Of a stretch of DNA of 64,000 bases, positions 28,073 to 36,659 are shown piece by piece (the first letter of the stretch is position 1; the number at the start of each line of letters is the position of its first letter). The stretch covers positions 1-64,000 of the forward strand of contig CAYMUR010000016.1 in the NCBI GenBank assembly GCA_964393615.1, read 5' to 3'. The notes below the pieces were generated by a model. That model worked only from the letters and a program-made list of their open reading frames with translations. It was not told the origin of the DNA and searched no databases. The position numbers and the translations under genes are program-made. The DNA comes from CAYMUR01 sp964393615 (GTDB lineage: Bacteria > Planctomycetota > Planctomycetia > Pirellulales > Pirellulaceae).

Positions 28073-29104
28073 ATGAAGATCGGACTTACCGGCTATCAGG
28101 CCTCGGGCAAGAGTACTCTTTTTCAATGGCTTACCGGTGTGGAACCGGACCCGTCTTTAGCGCATGTTTCGCAAAGCGCAATGGCGGCCGTACCGGACGA
28201 CCGCATTGAAGCTCTGTGTAAAATCTATCAGCCAAAGAAAACAACGCTGGCGCAACTGGAGCTGGTCGACACTCCAGGCCTGAGCCGTACGCATGCAGGG
28301 AATGCAGCTCGGTTGGCCCAGATTCGGGAAGCAGGCTGTTTGGCGGTGGTTGTGGGAGCGTACGATGGTGTGACCGATCCGATCAGCGAATTGAACCGAT
28401 TCGAAGAGGACCTTCTGCTGGCAGATTTTGAGATTGTTGCGGGACGGATTGAACGGTTACGTGAGTCTGTGAAAAAACCACGACCAGATCGTGAGGAGCA
28501 ACAGGCAGAACTGGAATCATTGGAGCCTATTGCGGCCGCACTTGAATCAGGTCGAGCCTTGGACATTACCGAACTTAACGATCAGCAGTTGCGGGTGACC
28601 CGATCGTTTCAGCTGTTTACACAGAAACCGCGGCTGATCGTGCTCAACGTTGCGGATGACGCTTCGGATACTGTTGACATCTCGGACCAGATACCGGGAA
28701 GTGTTCCTAGTGTGGCGGTACGGTTGCGACTGGAACTTGAACTTTCCCAATTCGATCCTGAGGAGAGACAACAGTTTATGGAAGAGATGGAGATTCAATC
28801 GGGAGATTGTGATGGTTTGTTGCAGCAGTTGTTGGTTGCGTCTGGTCAAATGTTATTTTTTACGGCCGGAGAAAAAGAAGTCCGTTCGTGGCTTTTGAGG
28901 AAAGGTGCAACCGCCGTGGAAGCGGCGGGAAACATTCATACGGATATGGCCCGTGGATTTATTCGCGCCGAAACGATGCGTGCTGCGGACTTGATTCGTA
29001 CTGGTAGTGAACGTGAAATGAAAGCTGAAAATTTGGTACGACAAGAACCGAAGGACTATGTGGTCGAAGACGGTGATGTGCTGTTGTTTAAATTCAATGT
29101 GTGA
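28073..29104 (+). CDS. YchF-like P-loop GTPase with C-terminal TGS domain
   Basis: The 343-residue protein has an N-terminal P-loop (GYQASGKS, 7-14), a G3 motif DTPG (66-69), a coiled helical insertion (LRESVKKPRPDREEQQAELE) and a C-terminal TGS/DUF933 region. The latter shows LLRKGATAVEAAGNIHTDMA, RGFIRAETM and ending EDGDVLLFKF, all typical of YchF. NVADD stands where YchF has its non-canonical NxxE guanine-specificity motif. The P-loop QASGKST replaces the usual PNVGKST, so it is a divergent member and may differ in nucleotide preference. ATG 28073 lies just before the P-loop, as in the family. The gene stands alone and is convergent with the GPGND-repeat gene. Confidence 0.88.
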   Translation: MKIGLTGYQASGKSTLFQWLTGVEPDPSLAHVSQSAMAAVPDDRIEALCKIYQPKKTTLAQLELVDTPGLSRTHAGNAARLAQIREAGCLAVVVGAYDGVTDPISELNRFEEDLLLADFEIVAGRIERLRESVKKPRPDREEQQAELESLEPIAAALESGRALDITELNDQQLRVTRSFQLFTQKPRLIVLNVADDASDTVDISDQIPGSVPSVAVRLRLELELSQFDPEERQQFMEEMEIQSGDCDGLLQQLLVASGQMLFFTAGEKEVRSWLLRKGATAVEAAGNIHTDMARGFIRAETMRAADLIRTGSEREMKAENLVRQEPKDYVVEDGDVLLFKFNV

Positions 29105-29223
29105 ATGGTTATGTGCGACTACTCGGGATAGTACCACTTGATGCCAGCTAACGGTTGTGGAAAATAGACTAATCGTTTTATTTTTTAAGGTGTCTGTTGG
29201 TTTTCGCTGGCGACTTCTAAGAA

Positions 29224-29254
29224 AGCGAGCCACTGGTTCAACCAGTGGCTCGCT
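29224..29254 (-). terminator. Intrinsic terminator of the GPGND-repeat gene
   Basis: AGCGAGCCACTGGTT (29224-29238) and its exact complement (29240-29254) form a 15-bp palindrome with one central base. On the minus strand the stem is followed by TTTCTTAG and begins 29 bases after the stop at 29283, so it best serves the minus-strand gene. It may also stop read-through from the convergent GTPase gene. Confidence 0.7.
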
Positions 29255-29282
29255 CTGAAAAAATTCTTAAGGCTGAGTAGGT

Positions 29283-30730
29283 TTATAGTTCAAGATCTTC
29301 ATGAAATGCGCCATCGAATTGATTTTGGTTTTCTTGCAAGGTGTCATCACCTGGTCCTCCTCGCAGGATAACCGGTCCCCCGAATCTTGAACCTGTAAGG
29401 CTGATATCATCATCACCTTCGCCCATGCTTACCATAGAGGCGCGAGCGAAAACTGAATCAACCACCCGCAGCGAATCAGAGCCCGGACCAGTGCGAATGG
29501 CTGTATGACCATTTGCCTCGACAGTGTCCAGTTCTACGAAATCGGATTTGGCACCTCCTTGTATCATCAAGGCACCCTGAATTGTCGTGTCTGACAAATT
29601 CACGTCGTTTTCCTGGCCATTGCCGCTGAACACGGCGAGTCGGCCAAGGTTGGAATCGGTGACTTGGATCTCGTTGTTTCCAGGACCACCACGCAATGAT
29701 GTTCCCATGCGAGTTGTCACATCTTTCAACGATGCGCTATCATCTCCGGGGCCTGTGCTGATATTCAACCCTCCACGTGTTTTTGAACCGGTGATGTTGA
29801 CATCGTCGTTGCCCGGTCCCGTGGAAATTCGCATGCCAGTGCGAGCACGGACATTGCCGAGGTTCACTTTGTCTGCCCCTCGATCAGTACGGATCATCAA
29901 GTGGCGGCCGACTTCCGTATCCTTGACGCCGATAAAACTGGCCGTAGGTAAAACGGGTTCTGAATCAGTGCTCGAATGGTTCTTTGCTTCTGATGGTCGA
30001 GCCGGCTTGGTCCCTTCTGGCGGTCGNNNNNNNNNNNNNNNNNNNNNNNNNNNNNNNNNNNNNNNNNNNNNNNNNNNNNNNNNNNNNNNNNNNNNNNNNN
30101 NNNNNNNNNNNNNNNNNNNNNNNNNNTCGAATGGTTCTTTGCTTCTGATGGTCGAGCCGGCTTGGTCCCTTCTGGCGGTCGCGTCGGTTCCGTTTCGTGT
30201 GGTGGTCGGGTTGGCTCGGTCCCTTCTGGCGGTCGGGTTATTTGATGTGGCCGACCACTGATAATCAGGTTTCCATCAATTTTTGAACCACCAATGTGCG
30301 CCGTGTCTTCACCCTGTCCTAATCGCAGCACGGCATTTCGAGAGATGGTTGAGCCAGTAACTTTCAATTGATCGTTACCAGGGCCACCGTTGACGATAAG
30401 ATTACCATCTACTTGCACTGATTGAAGGTTGACGCTGTCGTTGCCGTCACTCATACCAGCTCGGATGCCCCGTGAGATGTCTTTCACAATGACGGAATCT
30501 TTGCCATTGACGGTGGTGGCATCTCCATTCGCATCAGGTAAACCTGTAATGACATACGAATTTAGATCTTCACCAGCTTCGATAGAAATGTGATTATCAA
30601 GCTCATCGCCTCGGACGACCAGCATATCACCTGCGACACTTGTGATGACATCACCTGCCATTAACGTACGATTTTCCAAATGTTCGATTTGAGACTGAAT
30701 TGGCTTTCGATTCTGCTTTCGTGACCTCAT
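29283..30730 (-). CDS. Surface protein with GPGND repeats and Pro-rich linker, split by an assembly gap
   Basis: As printed, the frame breaks in the 100-N gap. Removing the Ns and one of the two identical 55-bp flanks (155 bases) leaves 1293 bases, a whole number of codons. One 430-residue protein then reads through. Its start has TAAGGAG ten bases upstream. The N-terminus carries IEHLENRTLMAGD, the LE-x-R-x-LMAG motif that opens many planctomycete surface proteins. Then come about 20-residue repeats of the form GNLIVNGGPGNDQLKVTGS. A linker of T-R-P-P-E-G-T-E-P type repeats (about 160-190) leads to a second block of the same repeats (ISTGPGDDSASLKDVTTRMG) ending GGPGDDTLQEN. The repeat resembles calcium-binding or right-handed beta-helix proteins. 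Function is unknown. Confidence 0.85.
29972..30181. other. Scaffold gap flanked by identical 55-bp ends
   Basis: The 55 bases at 29972-30026 before the 100 Ns (30027-30126) recur exactly at 30127-30181 after them. The pattern is identical in geometry to the gap at 8848. Collapsing it restores an intact gene, which is strong support for an assembly artefact. Confidence 0.95.
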
Positions 30731-30988
30731 ATTCTCGTTTCTCCTTAACGAACTAAAATACCCCTTCGCCGGCCGGTTTTTGAATGTTGCCCACTTGGCG
30801 CAACGTTAGCAACGGATTCTGGCTGTATGCTTAGGCCAGAAAACAGTCCAGGCCTTTGTCACGTACAACGTGGTTCCGTTGACGCCTAACACGCCAGTTC
30901 ATAAAACACCAGTGTTTCAGCAAAGTTTCGTGAGAAACAAAAAAACATTTCTGAGCCAGTTTGTCTTGTTTTTTTGGAAAAGAAGCCT

Positions 30989-31705
30989 ATGTTCCACCCG
31001 CTAGGTCCATCCTTTTTTGAGCTTGCTCGCCAGGCACTATCCTCTACCGAGTGCGGTTACGACTTGCTGGCGGCGAAATTTGACCATACACCCTTTCGCA
31101 CTCCGGACCGCTTGTTATCTCAGGTCGCACCTTATATTAGTGCGCTGGGTCCTATTGGTTCAGCGTTGGATGTCTGCTGTGGAACGGGTGCTGCGATGGA
31201 AATGTTACGGCCTTTGTGTAGTGAACGCGTTGTGGGTGTTGATTTTAGCCAGTCAATGCTCGACGTCGGTTTGATGGCAACACGAGGAGCGCCTGGACTG
31301 GCCAGGTTGGAATTTGTGCGGGCCAACGTACTGGAGATGTCGTTTGACCAGGAGTTTGATATGGCCGTTTGCTTTGGGGCCATGGGCCATATCCTGCCAC
31401 GAGACCAATTCCGTTTTCTGGGACAGGTCAAAAGATCGCTGCGACCGGACGGACGGTTGGTTTTACTATCGTCCTACACCCCACCACGTTCATCACGGAT
31501 TTACTGGCAGGCACGGATGTTTAATGCTGCCATGCACGTTAGAAATAAGCTTATTTCTCCGCCGTTCATTATGTATTACATGACTTTTTTGTTGCCCAAC
31601 GCAGCGAATCTGCTTAGCGAGTGTGGTTTTGAGGTGCAGGTCAAAGAGGACGTATTTACGGAACCGTGGGAAAATGTTTGTATGATTATTGCTCGAAATC
31701 CCTAG
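30989..31705 (+). CDS. Class I SAM-dependent methyltransferase
   Basis: This 238-residue soluble protein has the Rossmann-type methyltransferase core: motif I ALDVCCGTGAAMEML (about 59-73), acidic end of strand 2 in VVGVDFSQSMLDVG, motif II/III FDMAVCFGAMGHI and SLRPDGRLVLLSS. This order matches the Methyltransf_11/25 type acting on small molecules or lipids. The substrate cannot be told. ATG 30989, after GGAAAAGAAG, is preferred over the TTG at 30974. The C-terminal part is somewhat hydrophobic (FIMYYMTFLLPNAANLL). The gene is divergent from the surface-protein gene and convergent with the hydrolase gene. Confidence 0.88.
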   Translation: MFHPLGPSFFELARQALSSTECGYDLLAAKFDHTPFRTPDRLLSQVAPYISALGPIGSALDVCCGTGAAMEMLRPLCSERVVGVDFSQSMLDVGLMATRGAPGLARLEFVRANVLEMSFDQEFDMAVCFGAMGHILPRDQFRFLGQVKRSLRPDGRLVLLSSYTPPRSSRIYWQARMFNAAMHVRNKLISPPFIMYYMTFLLPNAANLLSECGFEVQVKEDVFTEPWENVCMIIARNP

Positions 31706-31873
31706 CGAAAACTTTTTGGTTAAAGCAGTGTTGGAAGTACTTTCCCGTCGTAAAACGGATCACGCGTTGTTGGACTCATGTTTCTAACAATCTTCCTCCT
31801 GGGGACATGCTGTGAATGAAAACCGGCTCCAATTCAATGCAGGGTTTTCCTAACAGTCGTTTACTTTTTAGAG

Positions 31874-34117
31874 CTATTTTGTTTCAGCAGTTGTCAACCA
31901 TTCGACTGCGTCCACGGCAATATTTTCCGTCTGTACCGAAATGATGTTTTGTGGTTGACCAGCTGCTTGATAAGCTTGTGTCACAAGCCCTGGTGTTTGT
32001 CCCGATTCTCCAGCGATCCAGAGTGGATCTGGCGCGTCCAACGCCAACAATGCCGGCAAATCACCATATTTAACGGAACCGGGCAGAAAGTTAATGTCGC
32101 GGTAGGATTGTAATTGCACAAATCGAAAACCACCCGTGTCGATGGCTACCTTGTCAATGGCTGATCCTGCTTGCGTTTTGGCTGCTGCTACCCAGGGTCC
32201 GGCGCCTTGAATTCCCAACAAATGAATTCGTTGGGGTTGTTCTGTTTCGTTTCGCGCAAAAGCGATGAGCGTCAGAATGTCATGGACGCGATGTGCGAAT
32301 AGCGAGGGATTATAGCAGTAGGTATAACCAGCGAATTCTCGCGGATTGTTAACGACCCGGTTGCGGTTGGCTGTTTCTCCAACAGCCAGAAATTCCCCCT
32401 GGTATAACAGGTCCGCTGTCAGAATTGCATAACCACGTGAAAGCGCATGGTGAGCGTGGTGAACCAGTGTCTGTGGACTAGCGTAAAGGGAACCTTTGCC
32501 CGATCCGGGATAGAGGGAAATAACCGGGAGCTCCTCTTCGTGCTGGGTGACTCGTAAAATATCTGTGAATTCGAGATATTGTCCTCGATCGATTTTGTTG
32601 ACCTTTGTACGTTCGATCGGTCCCACCGACGGTAGAGTTCTGCCGATGATGGTCTCGAACGCTCCACCAATTATTTCACGGAAGCGAGTCAGAGACGCGG
32701 TATCTTGTGGCGCAAACTGCGCCAACTGACGATTGGCGGTGTCCGCCAGCCATTGAGTCACTGTGCGTTCATGTTCGTCGCCTCCTGACGGCGCTGGATG
32801 TTCTTTGTTCCAGATAGTCTGTTCTTCAAGGGTCAAAGGTAAATAATCCTCTTCGACAATTGGCTCTTCCAGTTCGAGTTCAAGATGTCGGTTGAACCAG
32901 TGGTACATCAAGGCTCGTGTGACATAATTGTAGTTGTGCGGAAAATGTGTCAGTGGCCAGCAATGAACTTTTTCGGGCGTCCCCAGCAGCTTGTAAAGAG
33001 TTTGTAACTCTGGATAGCCTTTGGTCATCATTTCCTTGGTCCAGTCATCCGCTGCTGTCATGGCGACTGGTTTTGGAGCGAAGAGAGCAGTCAACTCGAC
33101 GTTACCCGTTCCGACTCGCAATAAACTGCAGTTTTCACAAGTACATCCCCCTTGCATGGCTGTAGAGACCATGCCTTGAGGGAATGAAACGCTAGGCCGT
33201 GGGTCGATGGCGCACAGTAATAAAGTCTGGGTGCCTCCGCCACTACCACCGGTAACGCCAACGCGTTGGGGATCTACGTCGGGCAAGCTGCAAAGAAAAT
33301 CGAGGGCCCGTAGAGAATTCCATGTTTGTAATCCCAGCACGGATTGCAATCGCAATTCCGCTTGCGTGCTGAAAAATCCCCAACTTTTTTGATCATCAAA
33401 TGCGGGGCGCTGCTTGGCGAACTTGTGCACTAACTTTCCGCTCAGTTGCTGGCTGTCAGCATAACCAAGCATATCGTAAATAAAAGTCACACACCCCATG
33501 CGGGCGAGTTGAACACAGCGGGATATTTTTGGAAAACGACCTGCCTGCTCAAACCGTTCGGCACCACGTACGATATGCTCACGGATCTTTTGGGGTCCAT
33601 GATCTTGTAACCGACCTCCATGCCCATGGGGACAGAGGACGGCTGGTCGACGTTTGTTCTTATCGAGAGGGCGGAACAACAGGCCAACTACGAAGTGTTG
33701 AGGAATGCTTTCGAAGTAAACCTTTTCCACGGTGAAACCGTCACGTTTGGTAAGACCATGCATGACTGGATTTAATGGTGTCTTGTCAGGCATTGGCCAG
33801 AGTCCGGTGGCAACTAGCACCTGGCGTCGCAGTTGTTGGGAGCGATCTTTCCAGGATTCTTGGGTCGCGGGGACGACAAATGGAAAATAACCATTAAGAT
33901 CTTTCAGCTTGTGCAAACGATGGTCTTGGGGCTGTTTCCCAACGGGTAATACGCGTGGACCAGCAGCGGAACTGTGGCTGCAGGTCCACCCGACGAGTAA
34001 AAGAACCATGCATAGAAGGAAAGCTGTAGCATCCAGCCTTGCATACAAAGGATACACCGAGCCTCCTCTATCGGCGACAATAAGCTTATTGTCCGGTACG
34101 GCAATTCGTGTTTTCAT
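31874..34117 (-). CDS. Exported double alpha/beta-hydrolase (acetyl-xylan-esterase-like)
   Basis: The ATG at 34117 follows GGAGAAACCCTAGCT and gives 747 residues; upstream frames to 34210 are possible. A hydrophobic export or anchor segment lies at about 28-45 (AFLLCMVLLLVGW). The first hydrolase domain has PAVLCPHGHGGR for the oxyanion region and GVTGGSGGGTQT as the nucleophile elbow with an intact Ser. Its histidine is plausibly in LTHFPHNYN. A second, degenerate domain (ELPVISLYPGSGKG; HLLGIQGAGPWVAAA) has Gln where the nucleophile would be. The organisation recalls secreted esterases and deacetylases of planctomycetes that act on polysaccharides. Substrate is unknown. Confidence 0.82.
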   Translation of the reverse strand: MKTRIAVPDNKLIVADRGGSVYPLYARLDATAFLLCMVLLLVGWTCSHSSAAGPRVLPVGKQPQDHRLHKLKDLNGYFPFVVPATQESWKDRSQQLRRQVLVATGLWPMPDKTPLNPVMHGLTKRDGFTVEKVYFESIPQHFVVGLLFRPLDKNKRRPAVLCPHGHGGRLQDHGPQKIREHIVRGAERFEQAGRFPKISRCVQLARMGCVTFIYDMLGYADSQQLSGKLVHKFAKQRPAFDDQKSWGFFSTQAELRLQSVLGLQTWNSLRALDFLCSLPDVDPQRVGVTGGSGGGTQTLLLCAIDPRPSVSFPQGMVSTAMQGGCTCENCSLLRVGTGNVELTALFAPKPVAMTAADDWTKEMMTKGYPELQTLYKLLGTPEKVHCWPLTHFPHNYNYVTRALMYHWFNRHLELELEEPIVEEDYLPLTLEEQTIWNKEHPAPSGGDEHERTVTQWLADTANRQLAQFAPQDTASLTRFREIIGGAFETIIGRTLPSVGPIERTKVNKIDRGQYLEFTDILRVTQHEEELPVISLYPGSGKGSLYASPQTLVHHAHHALSRGYAILTADLLYQGEFLAVGETANRNRVVNNPREFAGYTYCYNPSLFAHRVHDILTLIAFARNETEQPQRIHLLGIQGAGPWVAAAKTQAGSAIDKVAIDTGGFRFVQLQSYRDINFLPGSVKYGDLPALLALDAPDPLWIAGESGQTPGLVTQAYQAAGQPQNIISVQTENIAVDAVEWLTTAETK

Positions 34118-34391
34118 AGCTAGGGTTTCTCCGTGTTCAGTGGGTGGATTCATTGAATACGAATCCAACACACGTCCCGACCCAATGGGTTTCGCGCGAC
34201 TGGCAGGCACTCTGAGGTTTCTACGGATGATCTGTGATCAGCGATTTGGTGCGAACCAGGCTTCATTATGGGCACAATTATGATTATGGGTAGAAGAAGT
34301 ATGTGGATCAACACATGCTAATCTACTGTTGCAGAATATCGGGCAGACGACAAAAATACCCAAGGGCCATGAAATCCCCAGGATTTGACTG

Positions 34392-34397
34392 TATAAT
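34392..34397 (+). promoter_or_regulatory. Possible -10 box for the aco cluster
   Basis: A perfect TATAAT lies 42 bases upstream of the acoA start codon at 34440. No recognisable -35 hexamer is present at normal spacing, which would fit an activator-dependent promoter, but a single hexamer is weak evidence. Confidence 0.35.
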
Positions 34398-34439
34398 GAA
34401 TCGCCTTGTCGATATTACAACATGCTGGAGAACACATCC

Positions 34440-35414
34440 ATGGAACTAAGCACCGACGAATTGCTTGAAGCTTATCGTATGATGCGGACCATCCGCGAAT
34501 TCGAGGAAAGGGTCCATGTCGAGTTTTCACAAGGTGAGATTCCTGGTTTTGTCCATTTGTACATCGGTGAAGAGGCATCTGCCACCGGCATTTGTATGCA
34601 TTTAAAATCGGAAGATTATATCGCTTCGACACACCGTGGACACGGTCATTGCATTGCCAAAGGGGTCGATGTCTATGGAATGATGGCAGAATTGTTTGGT
34701 CGCCGAACAGGACTGTGTGCGGGAAAAGGTGGCTCGATGCATGTCGCTGACTTGGACCTGGGAATGCTGGGTGCCAACGGAATTGTTGGTGGTGGGCCAC
34801 CGTTGATTTGTGGCACTGCCTTGACTGCTAAGCGTCGTAATCAGGGGAACGTGGCGGTCGCCTTTGTCGGCGACGGAGGTTCCAACCAGGGAACCACTTT
34901 GGAAAGTCTGAACTTGGCCAAAGTCTGGAACCTGCCCGCGGTCTTTGTTGTCGAAGACAATGGCTATGCCGAGGCGACTTCTTCGTCCTGGTCAATTGGC
35001 GCTGAGAGCAATGCTGTCCGTGCCCGTGGTTTTGGCCTGCCAGCCGTGGAAGTGGATGGCCATGATTTTTTCGCAGTTTACGAAGCTGCAGCAGAGGCCA
35101 TCGAACGCGCACGAAACGGCGGCGGTCCCTCATTGTTAGATTGTCATTTGCGCCGCTACATGGGCCATTTTGAAGGGGATGCGCAAACTTACCGAGGTGC
35201 TAACGAAGTGAAAGATCTGCGAGAAAACCATGATTGTCTCCAGGGATTCACAGAACGGGTTACCCAGTCGGGTATGCTGGAACTTTCCCAGTTAGAAGCC
35301 ATCGATCACCAAGTCAACGAGTTGATTGAGGATGCGGTACAACAAGCGAAAGCAGCTCCTGAACCAGACGCCAGCGAATTGTTAACCGATGTATATGTTT
35401 CCTATAGTTCGTGA
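34440..35414 (+). CDS. acoA: Acetoin/pyruvate dehydrogenase E1 component, alpha subunit
   Basis: The 324-residue protein is the alpha chain of a thiamine-diphosphate-dependent E1. It decarboxylates a 2-oxo acid or cleaves acetoin and passes the acyl group to the lipoyl domain of E2. The ThDP motif runs from GDGG (144) to EDN (N174); IASTHRGHGH and AGKGGSMH are further E1-alpha hallmarks. ATG 34440 has GGAG nine bases upstream; the ATG at 34422 would overlap that site. The pairing with an AcoC-type E2 (lipoyl plus alpha/beta hydrolase) argues for acetoin dehydrogenase instead of pyruvate dehydrogenase, but sequence alone does not settle this. Confidence 0.9.
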   Translation: MELSTDELLEAYRMMRTIREFEERVHVEFSQGEIPGFVHLYIGEEASATGICMHLKSEDYIASTHRGHGHCIAKGVDVYGMMAELFGRRTGLCAGKGGSMHVADLDLGMLGANGIVGGGPPLICGTALTAKRRNQGNVAVAFVGDGGSNQGTTLESLNLAKVWNLPAVFVVEDNGYAEATSSSWSIGAESNAVRARGFGLPAVEVDGHDFFAVYEAAAEAIERARNGGGPSLLDCHLRRYMGHFEGDAQTYRGANEVKDLRENHDCLQGFTERVTQSGMLELSQLEAIDHQVNELIEDAVQQAKAAPEPDASELLTDVYVSYSS

Positions 35415-35621
35415 TACTGTCCCTAATGGGTAGGAGTTGGACCGAGAAGGGTGGGGAAAACTTCGATGCTAAAACGATCTGTTGGGTATCAAAATTTTTG
35501 GACAAAGCGACGTAGCTTGATTAGAAATCAAATGGTGGCCGGTACCAATCGAGGATTGGCAACGGTCTCGTCAACGCATTTTATTTGAATCATTTCTTGT
35601 TTGTTTCATAAGGAGTATCCC

Positions 35622-36659
35622 ATGTCCCGTGAGATAACGTTTCGTCAGGCGATCAATGAGGCGCTTGATTTGGAAATGGCTCGTGATCCCAATGTTATTC
35701 TGATTGGTGAAGACATTGCTGGTGGCCAAGGGGCCGACGGTGCAATGGATGCTTGGGGCGGTGTAAGGGGTGTGACGAAGGGCTTGTATGGCAAGTACGG
35801 TGATCGGGTGATCGATACGCCAATCAGTGAATCAGCTTTTGTAGGCGCCGCAATTGGGGCTGCGACTGCCGGAGACCGTCCTGTTGTGGAGCTGATGTTT
35901 AACGACTTCCTGGGTGTCTGTTTTGATCAGATCTATAATCAGGCAGCCAAATTTCGTTATATGTTTGGTGGCAAAGCTCAAACGCCGTTGGTGATTCGTA
36001 CCATTATTGGTTCAGGGATGCGTGCCGCCGCCCAGCATTCCCAGTCCCTATATTCAATTTTTACACATATTCCTGGTCTAAAATGTGTTGTCCCTTCGAC
36101 TCCATACGATGCCAAAGGTTTGTTGATCGAATCCATTCGGGACAACGATCCGGTTATATTTTGCGAGCACAAAGGGCTTTATGACATGCAGGGTGATGTT
36201 CCCGAAGACTCGTATAGTATACCACTGGGAGAAGCCGAAGTTGTGCGAGATGGGGAAGACGCAACGATTGTGACTCTCGCTGAAATGGTTCATGTGGCGA
36301 ACCAAGCCAGTGATCAGTTGGCAAAGGAAGGAGTCGAATGTGAAGTCATCGATCTCCGTACCACTTCACCACTTGATGAAGAGACTGTTCTGGAAAGTGT
36401 CGAGTCAACTGGTCGCTTGGTGGTTATTGACGAAGCAAACCCTCGTTGTAGTATGGCGACTGATATTTCGGCAATGGTTGCCCAGAAAGGTTTCACATCG
36501 TTACGAGCACCTATCCAAATGGTCACGGCCCCCCATACACCTGTTCCCTTTAGTGGCGTGTTAGAGGACCTTTACAAACCAAACGTAGATCGTGTTGCCA
36601 CGGCGGTCAGACAAGTCATGGAGTATCAGTTATGGCAGGCACCTGCATCGAAGGGGTAA
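35622..36659 (+). CDS. acoB: Acetoin/pyruvate dehydrogenase E1 component, beta subunit
   Basis: This 345-residue protein matches the E1 beta subunit: ITFRQAINEALDLEMARDPN at the N-terminus, LIGEDIAGGQGADG, RVIDTPISESAFVGAAIGAA, the pyrimidine-domain segment and the C-terminal transketolase domain (EVIDLRTTSPLDEETVLESV, HTPVPFSGVLED). The ATG at 35622 is preceded by AAGGAGTATCCC, an excellent ribosome binding site, and is preferred over 35601. The 207-base gap after acoA is unusually wide for subunits of one complex and could hold a processing site. The 3' end overlaps acoC by 28 bases, indicating translational coupling. Confidence 0.93.
   Translation: MSREITFRQAINEALDLEMARDPNVILIGEDIAGGQGADGAMDAWGGVRGVTKGLYGKYGDRVIDTPISESAFVGAAIGAATAGDRPVVELMFNDFLGVCFDQIYNQAAKFRYMFGGKAQTPLVIRTIIGSGMRAAAQHSQSLYSIFTHIPGLKCVVPSTPYDAKGLLIESIRDNDPVIFCEHKGLYDMQGDVPEDSYSIPLGEAEVVRDGEDATIVTLAEMVHVANQASDQLAKEGVECEVIDLRTTSPLDEETVLESVESTGRLVVIDEANPRCSMATDISAMVAQKGFTSLRAPIQMVTAPHTPVPFSGVLEDLYKPNVDRVATAVRQVMEYQLWQAPASKG

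Noticed and set aside
27543..28209. Chain of overlapping plus-strand frames before the YchF-like gene
   Set aside because: No ribosome binding sites, no recognisable family features, and one runs through the real gene start in another frame.
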